This document shows positions 1-11,400 of a DNA stretch of 64,000 nucleotides, piece by piece. The position numbers and the translations under genes are program-made. The stretch's first letter is position 1; every line of letters begins with the position of its first letter. The stretch is from Pagrus major (taxonomy: Eukaryota > Chordata > Actinopteri > Spariformes > Sparidae), in assembly GCF_040436345.1 (NCBI RefSeq), contig NC_133220.1, positions 3,975,936 through 4,039,935 on the forward strand. The letters run 5' to 3'. The notes beneath the pieces are model-generated. The model worked only from the letters and a program-made list of their open reading frames with translations, was not told where the DNA came from and did no database searches.

Positions 1-13
1 TGTGTGTGTGCAG

Positions 14-172
14 GTGAGCACGTGGTCGGTGGAGGAGCTCCGTCTGCGTTTGGCCTCTCTGGACCCTCAGATGGAGCAGGAGATCGAGGAGATCCGTCAG
101 CGTTACCAGGCCAAGAGGAAGCCCATCCTGGACGCCATCGAGGCCAAAAAACGACGGCAGCAGAACTTCTGA
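14..172 (+). CDS. stk4: STK4 (MST1) last coding exon, SARAH domain
   Basis: This is the 3' terminal coding exon of the Hippo pathway Ser/Thr kinase STK4/MST1; the kinase domain lies upstream of the window. A TG-rich tract ending in cag (1-13) is the splice acceptor. The frame from 14 gives 52 residues and a TGA at 170-172. The peptide contains WSVEELRLRL, LDPQMEQEIEEIRQRY and ends in AIEAKKRRQQNF, which is the C-terminal SARAH helix used for homodimerisation and for pairing with SAV1 and RASSF proteins. MEQEIEEIRQ and ILDAIEAKK match STK4 rather than STK3, which has MEREIEELRQ and ILDAMDAKK. The neighbour kcns1 on the opposite strand fits the human 20q13 order and supports STK4. The exon phase at the acceptor is inferred from alignment to the family. 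Confidence 0.93.
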   Translation: MSTWSVEELRLRLASLDPQMEQEIEEIRQRYQAKRKPILDAIEAKKRRQQNF

Positions 173-2044
173 GAGGAAACTGCTGAGCTCCTCGCAGCAG
201 CAGCTGGAGGTTTGATCTCTCGTGTTCTCTGCAGCAGCTTCGTGAGGACGACTGAAACGTGTCTCACAGCTGCTGACGGACACGAGACGACACCGCTGGA
301 TGTGATATGAAAAACTGTAACGATCGTCACTCTGATGTCAAAACTGCTGAAGAAGAACAAAGAGCTCATCGTTGTTCAGGATATTATTACTGTGTCTGTT
401 TGTTTTAAGATCCACGTTTCCTTTATTCTGCCTTCTGGAGACAATCTGGAGTCTTCAAGAACTGTTTTGGATTTCTGGCTTTAACGGTTTCAGAAAGTGA
501 GAAAGTTTGATTTCATACCATCTGCAGCTGATTTGGATGTTTGACTTTCTTTCTGTTTATTTCTCAGATATCTTTAAGTTGAGTTTTTTTCACTGATTTG
601 TTTGGTACAACGTCATTTTAACTGCTGTCTGTTTGACTAAGGTACTCGTCTTAAGTGTTTCCTGTCATTGTTGGTAAATGATGACGCTGCTCTCACTCCG
701 GACTGTGAAAGTCTCAAGTTTGCAGTCTAGAAATGGATCATTACCTGGTCCTGTCTGAAAATACAGATTATTATTATGGACACGTGAATTTGAATGTTTC
801 TCTCAAACTGGAATTTAAATTTTCTGAAGCAAAATGTTTGAAGTGAATTTAATCACAACATTTTGACTTTCCTTTGTTTAATTTAATTTGGTGTCCAGCG
901 TCTTATTTGTCTTCCTGGGTAAGCTACAAACAAAGACCCGGGTCGACAAATTGATGAATTGAACAAAGCGCTTATTTCCTGGATTCATTAGTTTGATCTG
1001 GCACCGAGGACCGAACGAGATTTATCCCCAAAAAACGTGCCAAGAAGCCGCAGACTGAATCTGGCGTCGACCGCAGTCTGATTTAACTTCTAACATTCCT
1101 CGGAGCAACTCAGCCGCTCGTTTTTCATACGTCACAAGGAGGATTTATATTTTTCTACACATGTTTAGAGGTTAGATACATGTTGGCTCGGAGAGTTTTG
1201 ATCACAGGGACGTCGTCAGAATGAAAACCAGCTTCTCAGGTCATAAAACTCCTCAGGGTGTAAAATAATGATGAGAAATGACTGTAGATAGTTCACACAA
1301 AGAGTCGCGTCTGTGTATATATATGAGCACAACTGAGCTGTATTTGTATATTGTGATTAATTTGATCAGTTGAAGGGTTTCATCCCCAAAACGAGACACT
1401 TTTCTTTAAGTTATTACTCTGAATATTAAACTGTTATCAATAAGAATCAGTGTCGGATGTTTTTGTGGAGAAACCCTTCAGCCGAGTCCAGACCCGATAA
1501 CAAAATACTGTATTCAAACCTCCAGACTTGTTCTCGATGTGCAGGACTCTCAATGATACGTGAGCACAATTCATTTATATTTTTCTGTTCTGTGTTACAA
1601 GCATAGCAAAATGTTGTTTTGTTTCTTTTTCTGCCTCATTTTGGATGTTTTTATTTTATTTCTGCACAGTGATGGAATACAGAAACTGTCTCTGCCGACT
1701 TGATACCATGAAAAAAGGGAAAATACTGAAAATAATGGAGCTTGATTGTTATAAAATGTTATAAAATGTGGTGCTGAGCTGTTTGGGACGCATCAGGAGT
1801 TAAAGTCGTAATCACTGGAGAAGATTTGAACAGAAGTTCAGATCAGTTTTTACATGAATCACTGTTTTTGTTTTCTTTTTAATGCTTTTTAATTATTGTC
1901 TGAACCTTTAACACAACATTGTTTTCTGTAAACTGGTGACTAAATATTTGTTTGTTTTTGGTCAGAATCACTGAATTGTGCTAAAAAAGAAATCACAGCA
2001 CCATGAAATCATAAGAAATATCTGGATTATATTTAATTGTGCTT

Positions 2045-2580
2045 AAAAGGAACAGTTCTTCCAAAAACTGAATGTAAATCCAGTCGTCATCTCCTCCCTC
2101 CACGCTGATGGAGAGTCAGTGAAGTTTCGTAGTCCACAAAACATTTCTGGAGCTTCACAGGAAAACTGAGCTGCATCCTTCTCCCAAACAACCGAAGTAG
2201 CTGAACCAAAGATAAAATGGTTTCACACAGCTCAGCCGCTGTAATCCTGGTCCCAGAGATCCCAAACTGATTTGAAAAGACGGTATTTTCATCCTTTTTT
2301 AAGCCGAACTCTTCACTGTCGATGAGGCTTTGGAAACATGACGTACCAATGCACCTTTTTGTTGTCAGTTTGATTCTTGTGAATCATCTCTTTTACCAGC
2401 CTCGCCTAAAAACTGTTTTTTTTTTTTGACAACAATTCAGTTTTTTAGCAGAACGCTTCAACTCTGTTTTTCTGTGAAGCTCCAGAAATGTTTTGTGGAC
2501 TACGAGACTTCACCTGACTTTCCATCAACATGGAGGAGAGAATGACTGGATTTACATTATTTTGTTGAACTGCACCTTTA
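2045..2580. repeat. Foldback MITE with arms of about 120 bp
   Basis: The left arm (about 2045-2170) and the right arm (about 2461-2580) are near-perfect reverse complements. Both carry the run GTAGTCCACAAAACATTTCT, read on opposite strands. The outer ends are TTAAAAGGAACA and TGCACCTTTA. The 290 bp loop has no coding sequence. The form is that of a non-autonomous DNA element with long inverted repeats. If transcribed in the stk4 3' UTR, the arms would pair into a long hairpin. Confidence 0.8.
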
Positions 2581-3228
2581 CCTTGCTCTCGGTAGGAAAG
2601 ATGATGTTTCAGAAGCACAATCACTTCATGAGCCTCTCATTTATTTAATGAATGAATCGGTTACGTTGGCGTCTAAATTTTTACTGAAACACAAAGTGAG
2701 CGGAGTCGTGTTTTCTTAAGTGTTACCAGCTTCGGCTGCTCAGATGTTTAATTTATTCACTCTCATGGATCCTCAGTCGCTCATATCTTTTTAATATTTT
2801 GGTTGTTCATGTGTTGTTCACACCGCCTGTGGTCTCATAGCTCAGTATTCAAGTACAAACTGTAAAATATTCAAAAACAAATCTGTCATTTGGTTCCATA
2901 TGAAACTGTGATGCCTGAAAAAGTGAACAAACACAAGAACAAAAAGTGAAGTGGAGGAAAAAAATTAAAAAGTATTTTACAGATTTACATGAAACGCCAG
3001 TTTGAGTTCTCTGCTCGGCCTTTTCTTCGGTTGGATCTGCTGTTAACTCGTCTCTTTTGAGCTCTCCTCACGTTTTTGCACACTTCCTGTTTGATGCCTG
3101 ATTTATTGTTCAGTTTCTGAAGTAAATGCTGTTTTATGCCTTAAAGTATGCAGTGGAAAGTTGTGCATATGTTTGAGATCACTGATATTTGGATTGTGTA
3201 TTTTATTTGTTTTTGTTTTTGCTCGACT

Positions 3229-3246
3229 AATAAAGAAATTAATAAA
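3229..3246 (+). terminator. Candidate stk4 polyadenylation signals
   Basis: Two AATAAA hexamers lie at 3229-3234 and 3241-3246, close together, and the sequence after about 3260 loses the character of the upstream UTR. Further AATAAA copies occur near 4090 and 4224, so longer transcripts cannot be excluded. Confidence 0.4.
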
Positions 3247-4102
3247 AGTAAAGAAAGTTGAAGCACGTGTTTCTTTGTTTTTACACTTGAAGAGCAGAAA
3301 TGTTTCCTCTTCTCCTCTTGTTCCTACATTTGGCACTAGAAGGCTGTTTTCACATTCAGATCTCAAAATGTAAATTTTCTGTGCTCACTGAAAATCAGAT
3401 TTTTGGAGGCCGGCCTACGAGTGTGATTTGTGACATCACAGACAGTTCGGAAGTCAATCCTGGTCCAATATTCAGCCAAGACGAGCGTGATGTGGAAACT
3501 TTTGAAAAGTTGAGACATGAGAAATACTTAAATAATCACATAGTCGAGATTTTATAAGGAGGAAGAACAAACATGTAATTTTTAAGGGCTTTAATTAGAT
3601 AAGAACATTTTTTTGTGTGTCTTAACCACATCAGAAACACATTATTAGTCAGAGTAAAGTGTTTTATACACATCGTAAAACTTGTCTGGAGGGGATCTTT
3701 AAGTGGTGGAGGATGTAGTCAGATTACTGAAGACAGAGTAGAAATACCACGCTGTAAAAATATAACAAGTATTGGAGTGTGATTAACTTTTTCCTGCAGT
3801 AGATTTCTATATTATCTACCAGCAGTGACGTCAGAAGTTTCAGCTTGTAAAGTCGATGTTTTCACATTTCTTCCTCTATATTTTCCTCCTCTTCATCGGC
3901 CTCGACTGAAGGACGGAGCCACTGAACTCAATGTCGTTGTCGTTGTTTATCAGATCGGTCGGAAACTTTTAAGGCTCGTTTCCTTTTTGTTATTTTTCAC
4001 CACGACGAGAGGTCTGCCGGCCAAAAGAGCAGCGATAAATTATTTATTAGCTGGTCACGAATCTGATCTCAGGTGTGTAGTTTCAACCCTAAATAAAGAG
4101 CC

Positions 4103-4106
<4 letters not shown>

Positions 4107-4135
<29 letters not shown>
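4107..4135. repeat. (GT)n microsatellite
   Basis: About 14 uninterrupted GT units. Confidence 0.95.
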
Positions 4136-7067
4136 GCCACAGATAAAAGAAGTGTGTCTGAGAGTTTGTAGCTTTTTAAAGCTTCTTTGTATTTGGGACC
4201 TGACAAACTTGTATATATTTCTTAAATAAAGACACAAAGATGATTGTGATGTCGACATAATTAGACTTAAATCAAACTTGATCGTTGCTTCATGCAACAC
4301 AGAGGTGATTCTGCCGTCTGCTCCCGACTCCCACAGGTAAATTTAACTAAATACTCAAGAGAGTAACACAAAGAATTATAAAGACAATGTGTTTTTGACC
4401 TTGTTACTTGTATAAAATCCTAAATGTTGCTCCTCAGATATTTCTAAAGGTATTTAAAGGCCACTAACTGCATTTTTACTGCCCGGCTCATATTGAGTTG
4501 CCATCATCTATCATCAGGGTATTAACGGGCTGTGGATCAATACCAGTGCAGATATCATTGACACACCTGGCATTGAAGACTTCCTGTGCACTGAGGCGTT
4601 CAGCCAGAACCAACACTTTCAGGTCCGAAGCAAGAATACGACCTCCTCGGGTCTCCAGAACATAAAACAGACACACGAGCTTCTCTTCTGTTGTTGTCTT
4701 CACGTGTTCGCTTCCCTCACTGGTCCATTTCATTTCCAACAGAACTCTGGGACCTGTAACATTCATCCATAATTAAACGACTAACAACCATATTTAGTTT
4801 GGTAAAGAAAGGTTTCTCTGTGAAAAACTGTGAAGACACGTGGCTGAACATCAAATAATCAAAGTTTCCAATGATCGTTTGTGACTGACCATTAAATAAG
4901 GATGTGCAGAACTCACACTGTAACCTCATATTCACATCACAACTACTGAAAGTGCATTAATGGGTTCAAATTCACTGACCATTACCACCAGTAATCTAAA
5001 TTATCTAATAAAAATATTATCAAAACTGATTATCCACATGAAAAAGACACAATGCTCGAACTTTTTAAGAATATTTTGAATGCACTCATAAGTTGAATTG
5101 ACCAGCTCATCATCTTATTCTCATTAATGAGAGAAAATCATATTCACCACATAGACGGCCCAAACTGTTCATGAATGTCTGCTAAGACCATTTCTGCAAA
5201 ACCAAAGATAAGTTAAAACTGAATGTTTCTTTTTGTTGCGACTTTACGTTTATTTCTGTTGTGTTGTTTCTGTCTCTCTTCTGTCACCGCGCTGCGTTTA
5301 TGCTCTGTTGGGTTTAGGCACAAAAACCACTGGGTTAGGGCGAGAAAAACATCATGGTTTTAGTTTAAAATAGCTGTTTTGCTCGTCATGATCACGGATG
5401 GAAATGTCTCCAGCTGTCCTCAAAGACATCCAGCGGTGTGACTCAAGCTGCTGTTCGGCTGCATTCATATATTATTTCCATCTGTTTCTCTTTTGCATCA
5501 TTCTTACAGTTTATTTCTTTGGCTACCAGCATGCATCGACACTTTGGTTTTATCCAAACAAAAATCTATTTTCTTCGTCTCGTGATAAAGGAACAAATAT
5601 TGAACAGTGTCGCAGCAGAGAAGCATCAGATGAATGTTTGCTTCTGAGCGTTCAGTTTCTTTTCTTCTGTTCACCTCCTCTGACAGATCGCAGCTTTCAG
5701 CTCTGACTCGTCCTGACGGAGCTTCAAACTGCGTTAACGTCATCTCCTCTCCTCTTTAATGCTCTCAGATATGAAGGAAACCTGCAGGAAGACTCATGAA
5801 CGTCCATTATGTGAAACACAAGCTGAGCTGCAGAGGCGTCTTAATGTCATTCGTCTTGTTGAGACGCTCAAACCGTTTTCCTTCTTCTCCTGTTTCAGAG
5901 CAAAAAGCTCCCAGATTCTGCTGCTTTTCAGGTTCAAACTAGTAGAAAATCTTTAAAATGAAGATTTAAACACTTAAATCTTCAGAAAACACATTATTTT
6001 TCTCACCCTGTCCACTGCTGCACCACTGGACTGAACTAACTGTGTCAGCTTCACCACCAGCAGCTCCCACAGTCAAATGTTACTTATGGATTGATGCATC
6101 GAAAACAATAATGTCAAATATAATATTCATGACATTGAGACGGTTCAGAGGAGCCTTTTCCCTGCAGAACAAGTAAAAGCAGGACTTTTGTTTTGACAGT
6201 GTTGTATTGGTACTTTTCACTCAAGTAAAAGATGTCAGTACTTTTTAAAACACCAAATACTGTGTGATTTGAATCGTAAATTAAAACGGCATCACAAATT
6301 TTGTACATAGAAAAAAATCTACATTTCTGCACTTCATCAGTCTTTTACAAATCTTTTCTTTATCCTGTCTTTTAATTTATTTTGCATAATCTTATGTTTG
6401 AACATGATGTTTAAAAGCTCACTGAAATTAACCCGAACAGAGACAGAAAACAAGAAGAAAATGTTCAATAAAAGAGAAAAACAAGCTGAAAGTGAAGTGA
6501 GAGACGTGTCGTGGTGTTTGACGCTCACAGCTGCAGTCAGATCAGCAGCTCATCAAACATCTGTGGAGTCACGATGATGTTAAATGACAGTTTGACAGTT
6601 TGTGATCCGTCATCCAGTGAACACAGAGGACGCTTCACACTGAGGGCGTCTTGTAAATGAACTCTGAGGCTCCACTGGAGCTTCTGTCAGACACAAACTG
6701 TCTGTGAAACACTGAACAGCGTGTTTGTCATCAGTGTTCATGGACATATTAGAAAATAAAATGCTGTGTTTGTTCTTCTGTTTTGATTCCTGCGATGCTG
6801 TAGGAGGTAATATTAGATTCTGTGATAGTGTTTCTATTTTTGTCCTGCGAACACCTCGGCTCTGATCCGCCCACCGCTTTGATCCAAACTGAAGTATCAG
6901 AAAACTAACTGATGAGTTTTGCCTTGAAATTTGTTTCAGACTCTCATGTTCCCCCTCAGGATGGATTGTCTCCGTCTCTCTGCTTCATCATCAGGTCAAA
7001 ACTTAAATGTTGTCAAATATTTTGTTTTTTTAGAAAACTAATGACACTCAGCCTCAAATGTGCTTTG

Positions 7068-7215
7068 TCCTCAGTGCTAGCATGCTAACACCCTAAACTC
7101 AGATGGTAAACATTACACCTGCAGTAGTTATTGTTATTGCAAGCATGTTAGCATTCTAATGTTAGCATATAGCTGAGCATCAGCCTCACAGAGCCGCTGG
7201 CTCGTCTGTGACGTT
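7068..7215. repeat. TTAGC-rich dispersed fish repeat
   Basis: The segment contains GCTAGCATGCTAACA, then GCATGTTAGCATTCTAATGT and CAGCCTCACAGAGCCGCTGG. This combination is familiar as a dispersed teleost repeat. I cannot place it in a named class. Confidence 0.5.
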
Positions 7216-8034
7216 ATGTAGCAGGTCCCAGTCAGTGTCATCCTGTTAGACATTTCTAACTTCTAACATGACAATTAATATGTATTGATGTGTTCATATT
7301 TTTATATCGTCACAATACATGGTACATCTAATGCAGTATGACAAAAACACCAGGACGTCCTCCTGCCTCTGGTCACATTGTGCAGCATCCAAGCCAACAT
7401 GCTTATCAAACTATTCTGACCCACATTCCTCTGCACAGCGGCTCTGTCACACCGACCGAGGACCATCGCTGCAACTGACCAACGATGTTTTTGTGATGTC
7501 GTATCTGAGCCTCTCAGGGAAAAGTCCAGAAGAATAAAAATGTGTTTAACGTTGTGAGAGGGTTCATTTAAACCCAAACCGTGTTTCCCTGAACCTGACA
7601 TAGTATTTCTGTTAACAAAACCGAAACAAACTGCGACAGAAAAATAAAACAGGAACTTAATAAAAATAATAAATGAAGAATTCAAATCCTGGTGTCTTGA
7701 GTGAGGATCCTTTTTGTAACCCACTTGATCGCAGCTCACTCCAGATGTGGTTTTCGTTACTATTTTGTAAGTTAAAATGATCCAAATCTCACACTTTTTC
7801 TTTTCAGTTCAAATATCGCGCTGCAGACTGCGACAGATGTATCAGCGAGAGGGTCAGAGCTCAGGCTCAGTGTGATGACGAGGTAGTACGATGCCTGACG
7901 CTCCTTCAGAGGAGTTCATCAATAAAATCAAGATAACATGAGAACTGGATGATGAGACGAACGTGAAACATGCAGCCTACAGAGGCCAGCGCAGCTTCTT
8001 CCACAAACGTTTCTCACAGTTTTTCATGATATTT

Positions 8035-8054
8035 TTTATTCAGGTAACTTTATT
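8035..8054 (-). terminator. Candidate kcns1 polyadenylation signals
   Basis: On the minus strand two AATAAA hexamers (plus-strand TTTATT at 8035-8040 and 8049-8054) lie about 400 nt after the kcns1 stop codon, which gives a normal-length 3' UTR. Confidence 0.4.
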
Positions 8055-8451
8055 TGCCTGCATGCTGTTTCACTTCAGTCTTTTCTTCACATTCATGTTT
8101 TTAACACAGAAACACGTCCAGTATCAGAGTGAACAAACCTCCCAACATGCACGAAAGACTGAGACAAACTACAGAACAGTCCGTCATAACCAAAGTTATC
8201 GTCCCACCTGTATCAGACTTTAGTCACATGCCGTCTATAACTTTGATTTTTAGAAGCGTCTACTCAAACTGCTGCCTTCTTGATTCACCGTCTTCACTGT
8301 TTGATGACAGTCAGAGGATCAGGAGTCCAGTCTGACAGCTGACACCAGATCTCCGTGGCGTTGGATCAGATCAGAGTCAGTTTCACGATCAAACATGAGC
8401 TGAAAACATCCTTCACACTGATTTGAATCTGGTCTGAGGTCGAGCTCGTCG

Positions 8452-11400
8452 TCACAGCTGACGCAGCTCCTTCATCTTCAGTATCGACGTGTACGACGGA
8501 TGTTCCACGTAGCTGTAATTGATCACGCCTCCGTCGTCCTCGTAGTCTATATCGTCCTCCTCGATATCATCGGTATCGATATCATCATCGTCCAGACACC
8601 TGCTGTCCCCGTCCGACCCCTCATCCTCGTCCTCCTCGTCCTCCTCGGGCTCCTTCTCGCAGCTCAATCTCATCTTCCTGCGGTTGTTGTTCCTCACCGA
8701 CGCCTCCAGAGCTTTCTGTCTCCGGTAGAAGTGGGAGAACTTGTTGAAGATGATGGTGATGGGCAGCGCCACCACCAGGGTGCCGCCCAGAATGCAGCCG
8801 CCTGCCGCCAGCTTCCCGGCCACCGTGACGGGCACCACGTCCCCGTAGCCCACCGTGGTCATGCTCACCGTCCCCCACCACCAGCAGGCCGGGATGGTGT
8901 CCAGACCCACATCCTGGAGCAGAGACAGACGGAGGGGATTCAGATTAACATGGTGACATTGTCACAAAACAACAAACACGTTGAAATTAAAAAGGACACG
9001 AGACGTTCATGTGAAATGATGATTGGTACTGCTCAGTTTCTGGGTCATTTTATGGATGATACAGGAAACTGGTTTGAAGAAACGTACAGATCTAACATTC
9101 ATTCTGCCGATTGGTTTGCAAACAGACGGACAAGAAACTACAACGTAAAAACTAATCCAAATAAAATGTTTACAAATCTAAACATCAACAGTCAAACAGG
9201 ATTTTAACTTCACCTCCTCATACTCGGCGGTGTAAGCGATTCCAGAGAAGACGGACACTCCGACAGCCAGATACAGCAGCAGGATGCCGACCTCACGGTA
9301 ACTGTGCTGCAGACACAAGATGGAGGACGACTCGTTAAAACTTTACATTACTGCAGGTCAGTGTAGAGGAGGAGAGGAGAGGAGATGAGATGAGATGAGA
9401 TGAGATGAGATGAGATGAGAGGAGAGGAGAGGAGAGGAGAGGAGAGGAGAGGGGAGGGGAGGGGAGGGGAGGAGAGGAGAGGAGAGGAGAGGAGAGGAGA
9501 GGAGAGGAGAGGAGAGGAGAGGAGAGGAGAGGAGAGGAGAGGAAACGAGAGGAGAGGAGAGGAGAGGAGAGGAGAGGAGAGGAGAGGGGAGGGGAGGGGA
9601 GGGGAGGAGACGAGACAAGACGAGACGAGACGAGACGAGACGAGACGAGACGAGAGGAGAGGAGAGGAGAGGAGAGGAGAGGAGAGGAAACGAGAGGAGA
9701 GGAGAGGAGAGGAGAGGAGAGGAGAGGAGAGGGACATTTAGATTTGGACTACATTATCCTGTAATCCTGTTTCCCCCCAGGGACTCTCTAAGGACACCAG
9801 AGAAGAAGAACGTCCTCCTCAGCTCAGTCGTTACTAAAAATAAAACGCAGACTTGATATTTCCGTTAATGCAGTGAGTGATGTCACGATGCTTTGTACAA
9901 AATATTTCAGATAATTTAATTGTGTTGTTTTCCTTTTAAAGAGGAAACAAAAAGAAAAACCTGTTTGTCCTTGTTTTTGTCCAACAGATGTTTTATTATC
10001 GGTGCATTAAGAGCTCGTCCTGCAGCCAGCAGCATGAAACTCTCAGCAGAATGAGTCTCATTCTCTTTACGGACATCAGCTGTGATTCAAACCGTCTCTC
10101 ATTTAAACTGATGTCTTGTGTTTGTCTTCCACATTAGTTGATATGCAGAGAAGAGAAACTAAAAGCTCCTGAGTCATTGACTGAAGTGCTGCTGCGATCT
10201 AAATGTAAAAATAATTCATCCAAATCCGGTAAAGCTGCCACGTTTCAAACGGTAAAACAAATGAGTGAAGACAGCGACTTATCTGCTCACATCACAGCTG
10301 ATATGTAACGATGTTTTATACTCAGATAATGCTCTCCTCCGTCCTGTGTTATGACTGTAACATGACCTGCTGCTCACATCATGTCCACTGTGATGAACCA
10401 GCTGCACAGTGGAGGACTGAGGGAGCTGAAACACTTCATGAGACTGTACAAAGAGCTGACATCTGATAGAAACAGGACGTCCGACTGAACCGATTCAGCA
10501 CTGAACTTTGATTTGTTTGTTTTTCTTCTTATTTTCTCACTTTGTTGCTGCTCGGGACGCTTCACCAACCCAAAATGTGGCTGTTTGACGTCCTGGGAAT
10601 GAGACTCAACAATCAACTGTCTTTGTGGTGCGTTCAGGAACAGCTGGGACAAATCCTACTGACTCTACCTTTAACTTTAATAGTCTTTGAATTATATTAA
10701 TATGACATGAGCTTCAGTTAACTTTGACCACAAATGTCCTTCAGAGGGAGACTTTTTACTCTGATACTCTGAGTACATTTCAGAGCCTGTACTCTATTAC
10801 TTTTACTGGAGTAAAGAAGTTGAATCAGTACTTTTACTTTTACCAGAGTCTGTTTTGACACAAGTATCTGAACTTCTACTGGAGGAAAGACTTTGTGAAC
10901 TACCTCTGATAATAACTGAATTTTCATTCAACTGTTCCTTTAAATGTTTGTGTGACATCAGCTCAGACCTTCAGACCAACATCTGCTCACAATCCATCAA
11001 CCTTCATCTGCTGCGTCTGCAGAAAGGTCAACGGGCCAAAATGTCACAAAGAAAATAAAAGTTAATCTGATTGTTTTTATTGTTTTCGCTGCGAGTCAGG
11101 AAGTCAAACGTCACATCATTCATGAAACATACAGACGAGAGTCCGGACTCACCCGAAGTGTCGCTCCCAGTGACCTCAGTCCCGTCGAGTGTCGGGCCAA
11201 CTTCAAAACTCTGAAGATCCTCATCAACCTGAACACCTGAGAGACACAGAGACACAGAGACAGACAGAGAGACAGAGACAGACAGAGATGAGATACAGAT
11301 TCCACTAAAGTTTGGACGCTGTGTCAAACATCAATAAAAGCAGAATGCATTAACACACAAACATTTGATTCACGTCTTATAACAGACAGAAGACTGTTGA

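Larger units (their letters stand above)
173..3260 (+). other. stk4: Probable stk4 3' UTR
   Basis: There is no credible coding sequence in these 3.1 kb directly after the stk4 stop codon. The stretch is AT-rich and ends with two AATAAA signals. I read it as a long 3' UTR, although an earlier cleavage site is possible. It contains a foldback repeat (2045-2580), described separately. Confidence 0.5.
3261..8034. other. Intergenic region between stk4 and kcns1 3' ends
   Basis: I see no supportable gene here. Open frames are short, unspliced and lack family resemblance; the longest with protein-like composition is at 4488-4766 (-), 92 codons, which I do not recognise. The stretch holds a GT microsatellite (4107-4135) and a TTAGC-rich dispersed repeat (about 7068-7215). 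Confidence 0.6.

Noticed and set aside
3825-4229. 134-codon plus-strand frame
   Set aside because: It runs through a GT microsatellite and has no domain or splice support.
8500-9207. 235-codon plus-strand open frame
   Set aside because: It is antisense to the last kcns1 exon and its intron and has no family features.
9348-9741. Long open frames on both strands with SSPLL or RRGEE repeats
   Set aside because: They are produced by the 5 bp GGAGA array, which lacks stops by composition.
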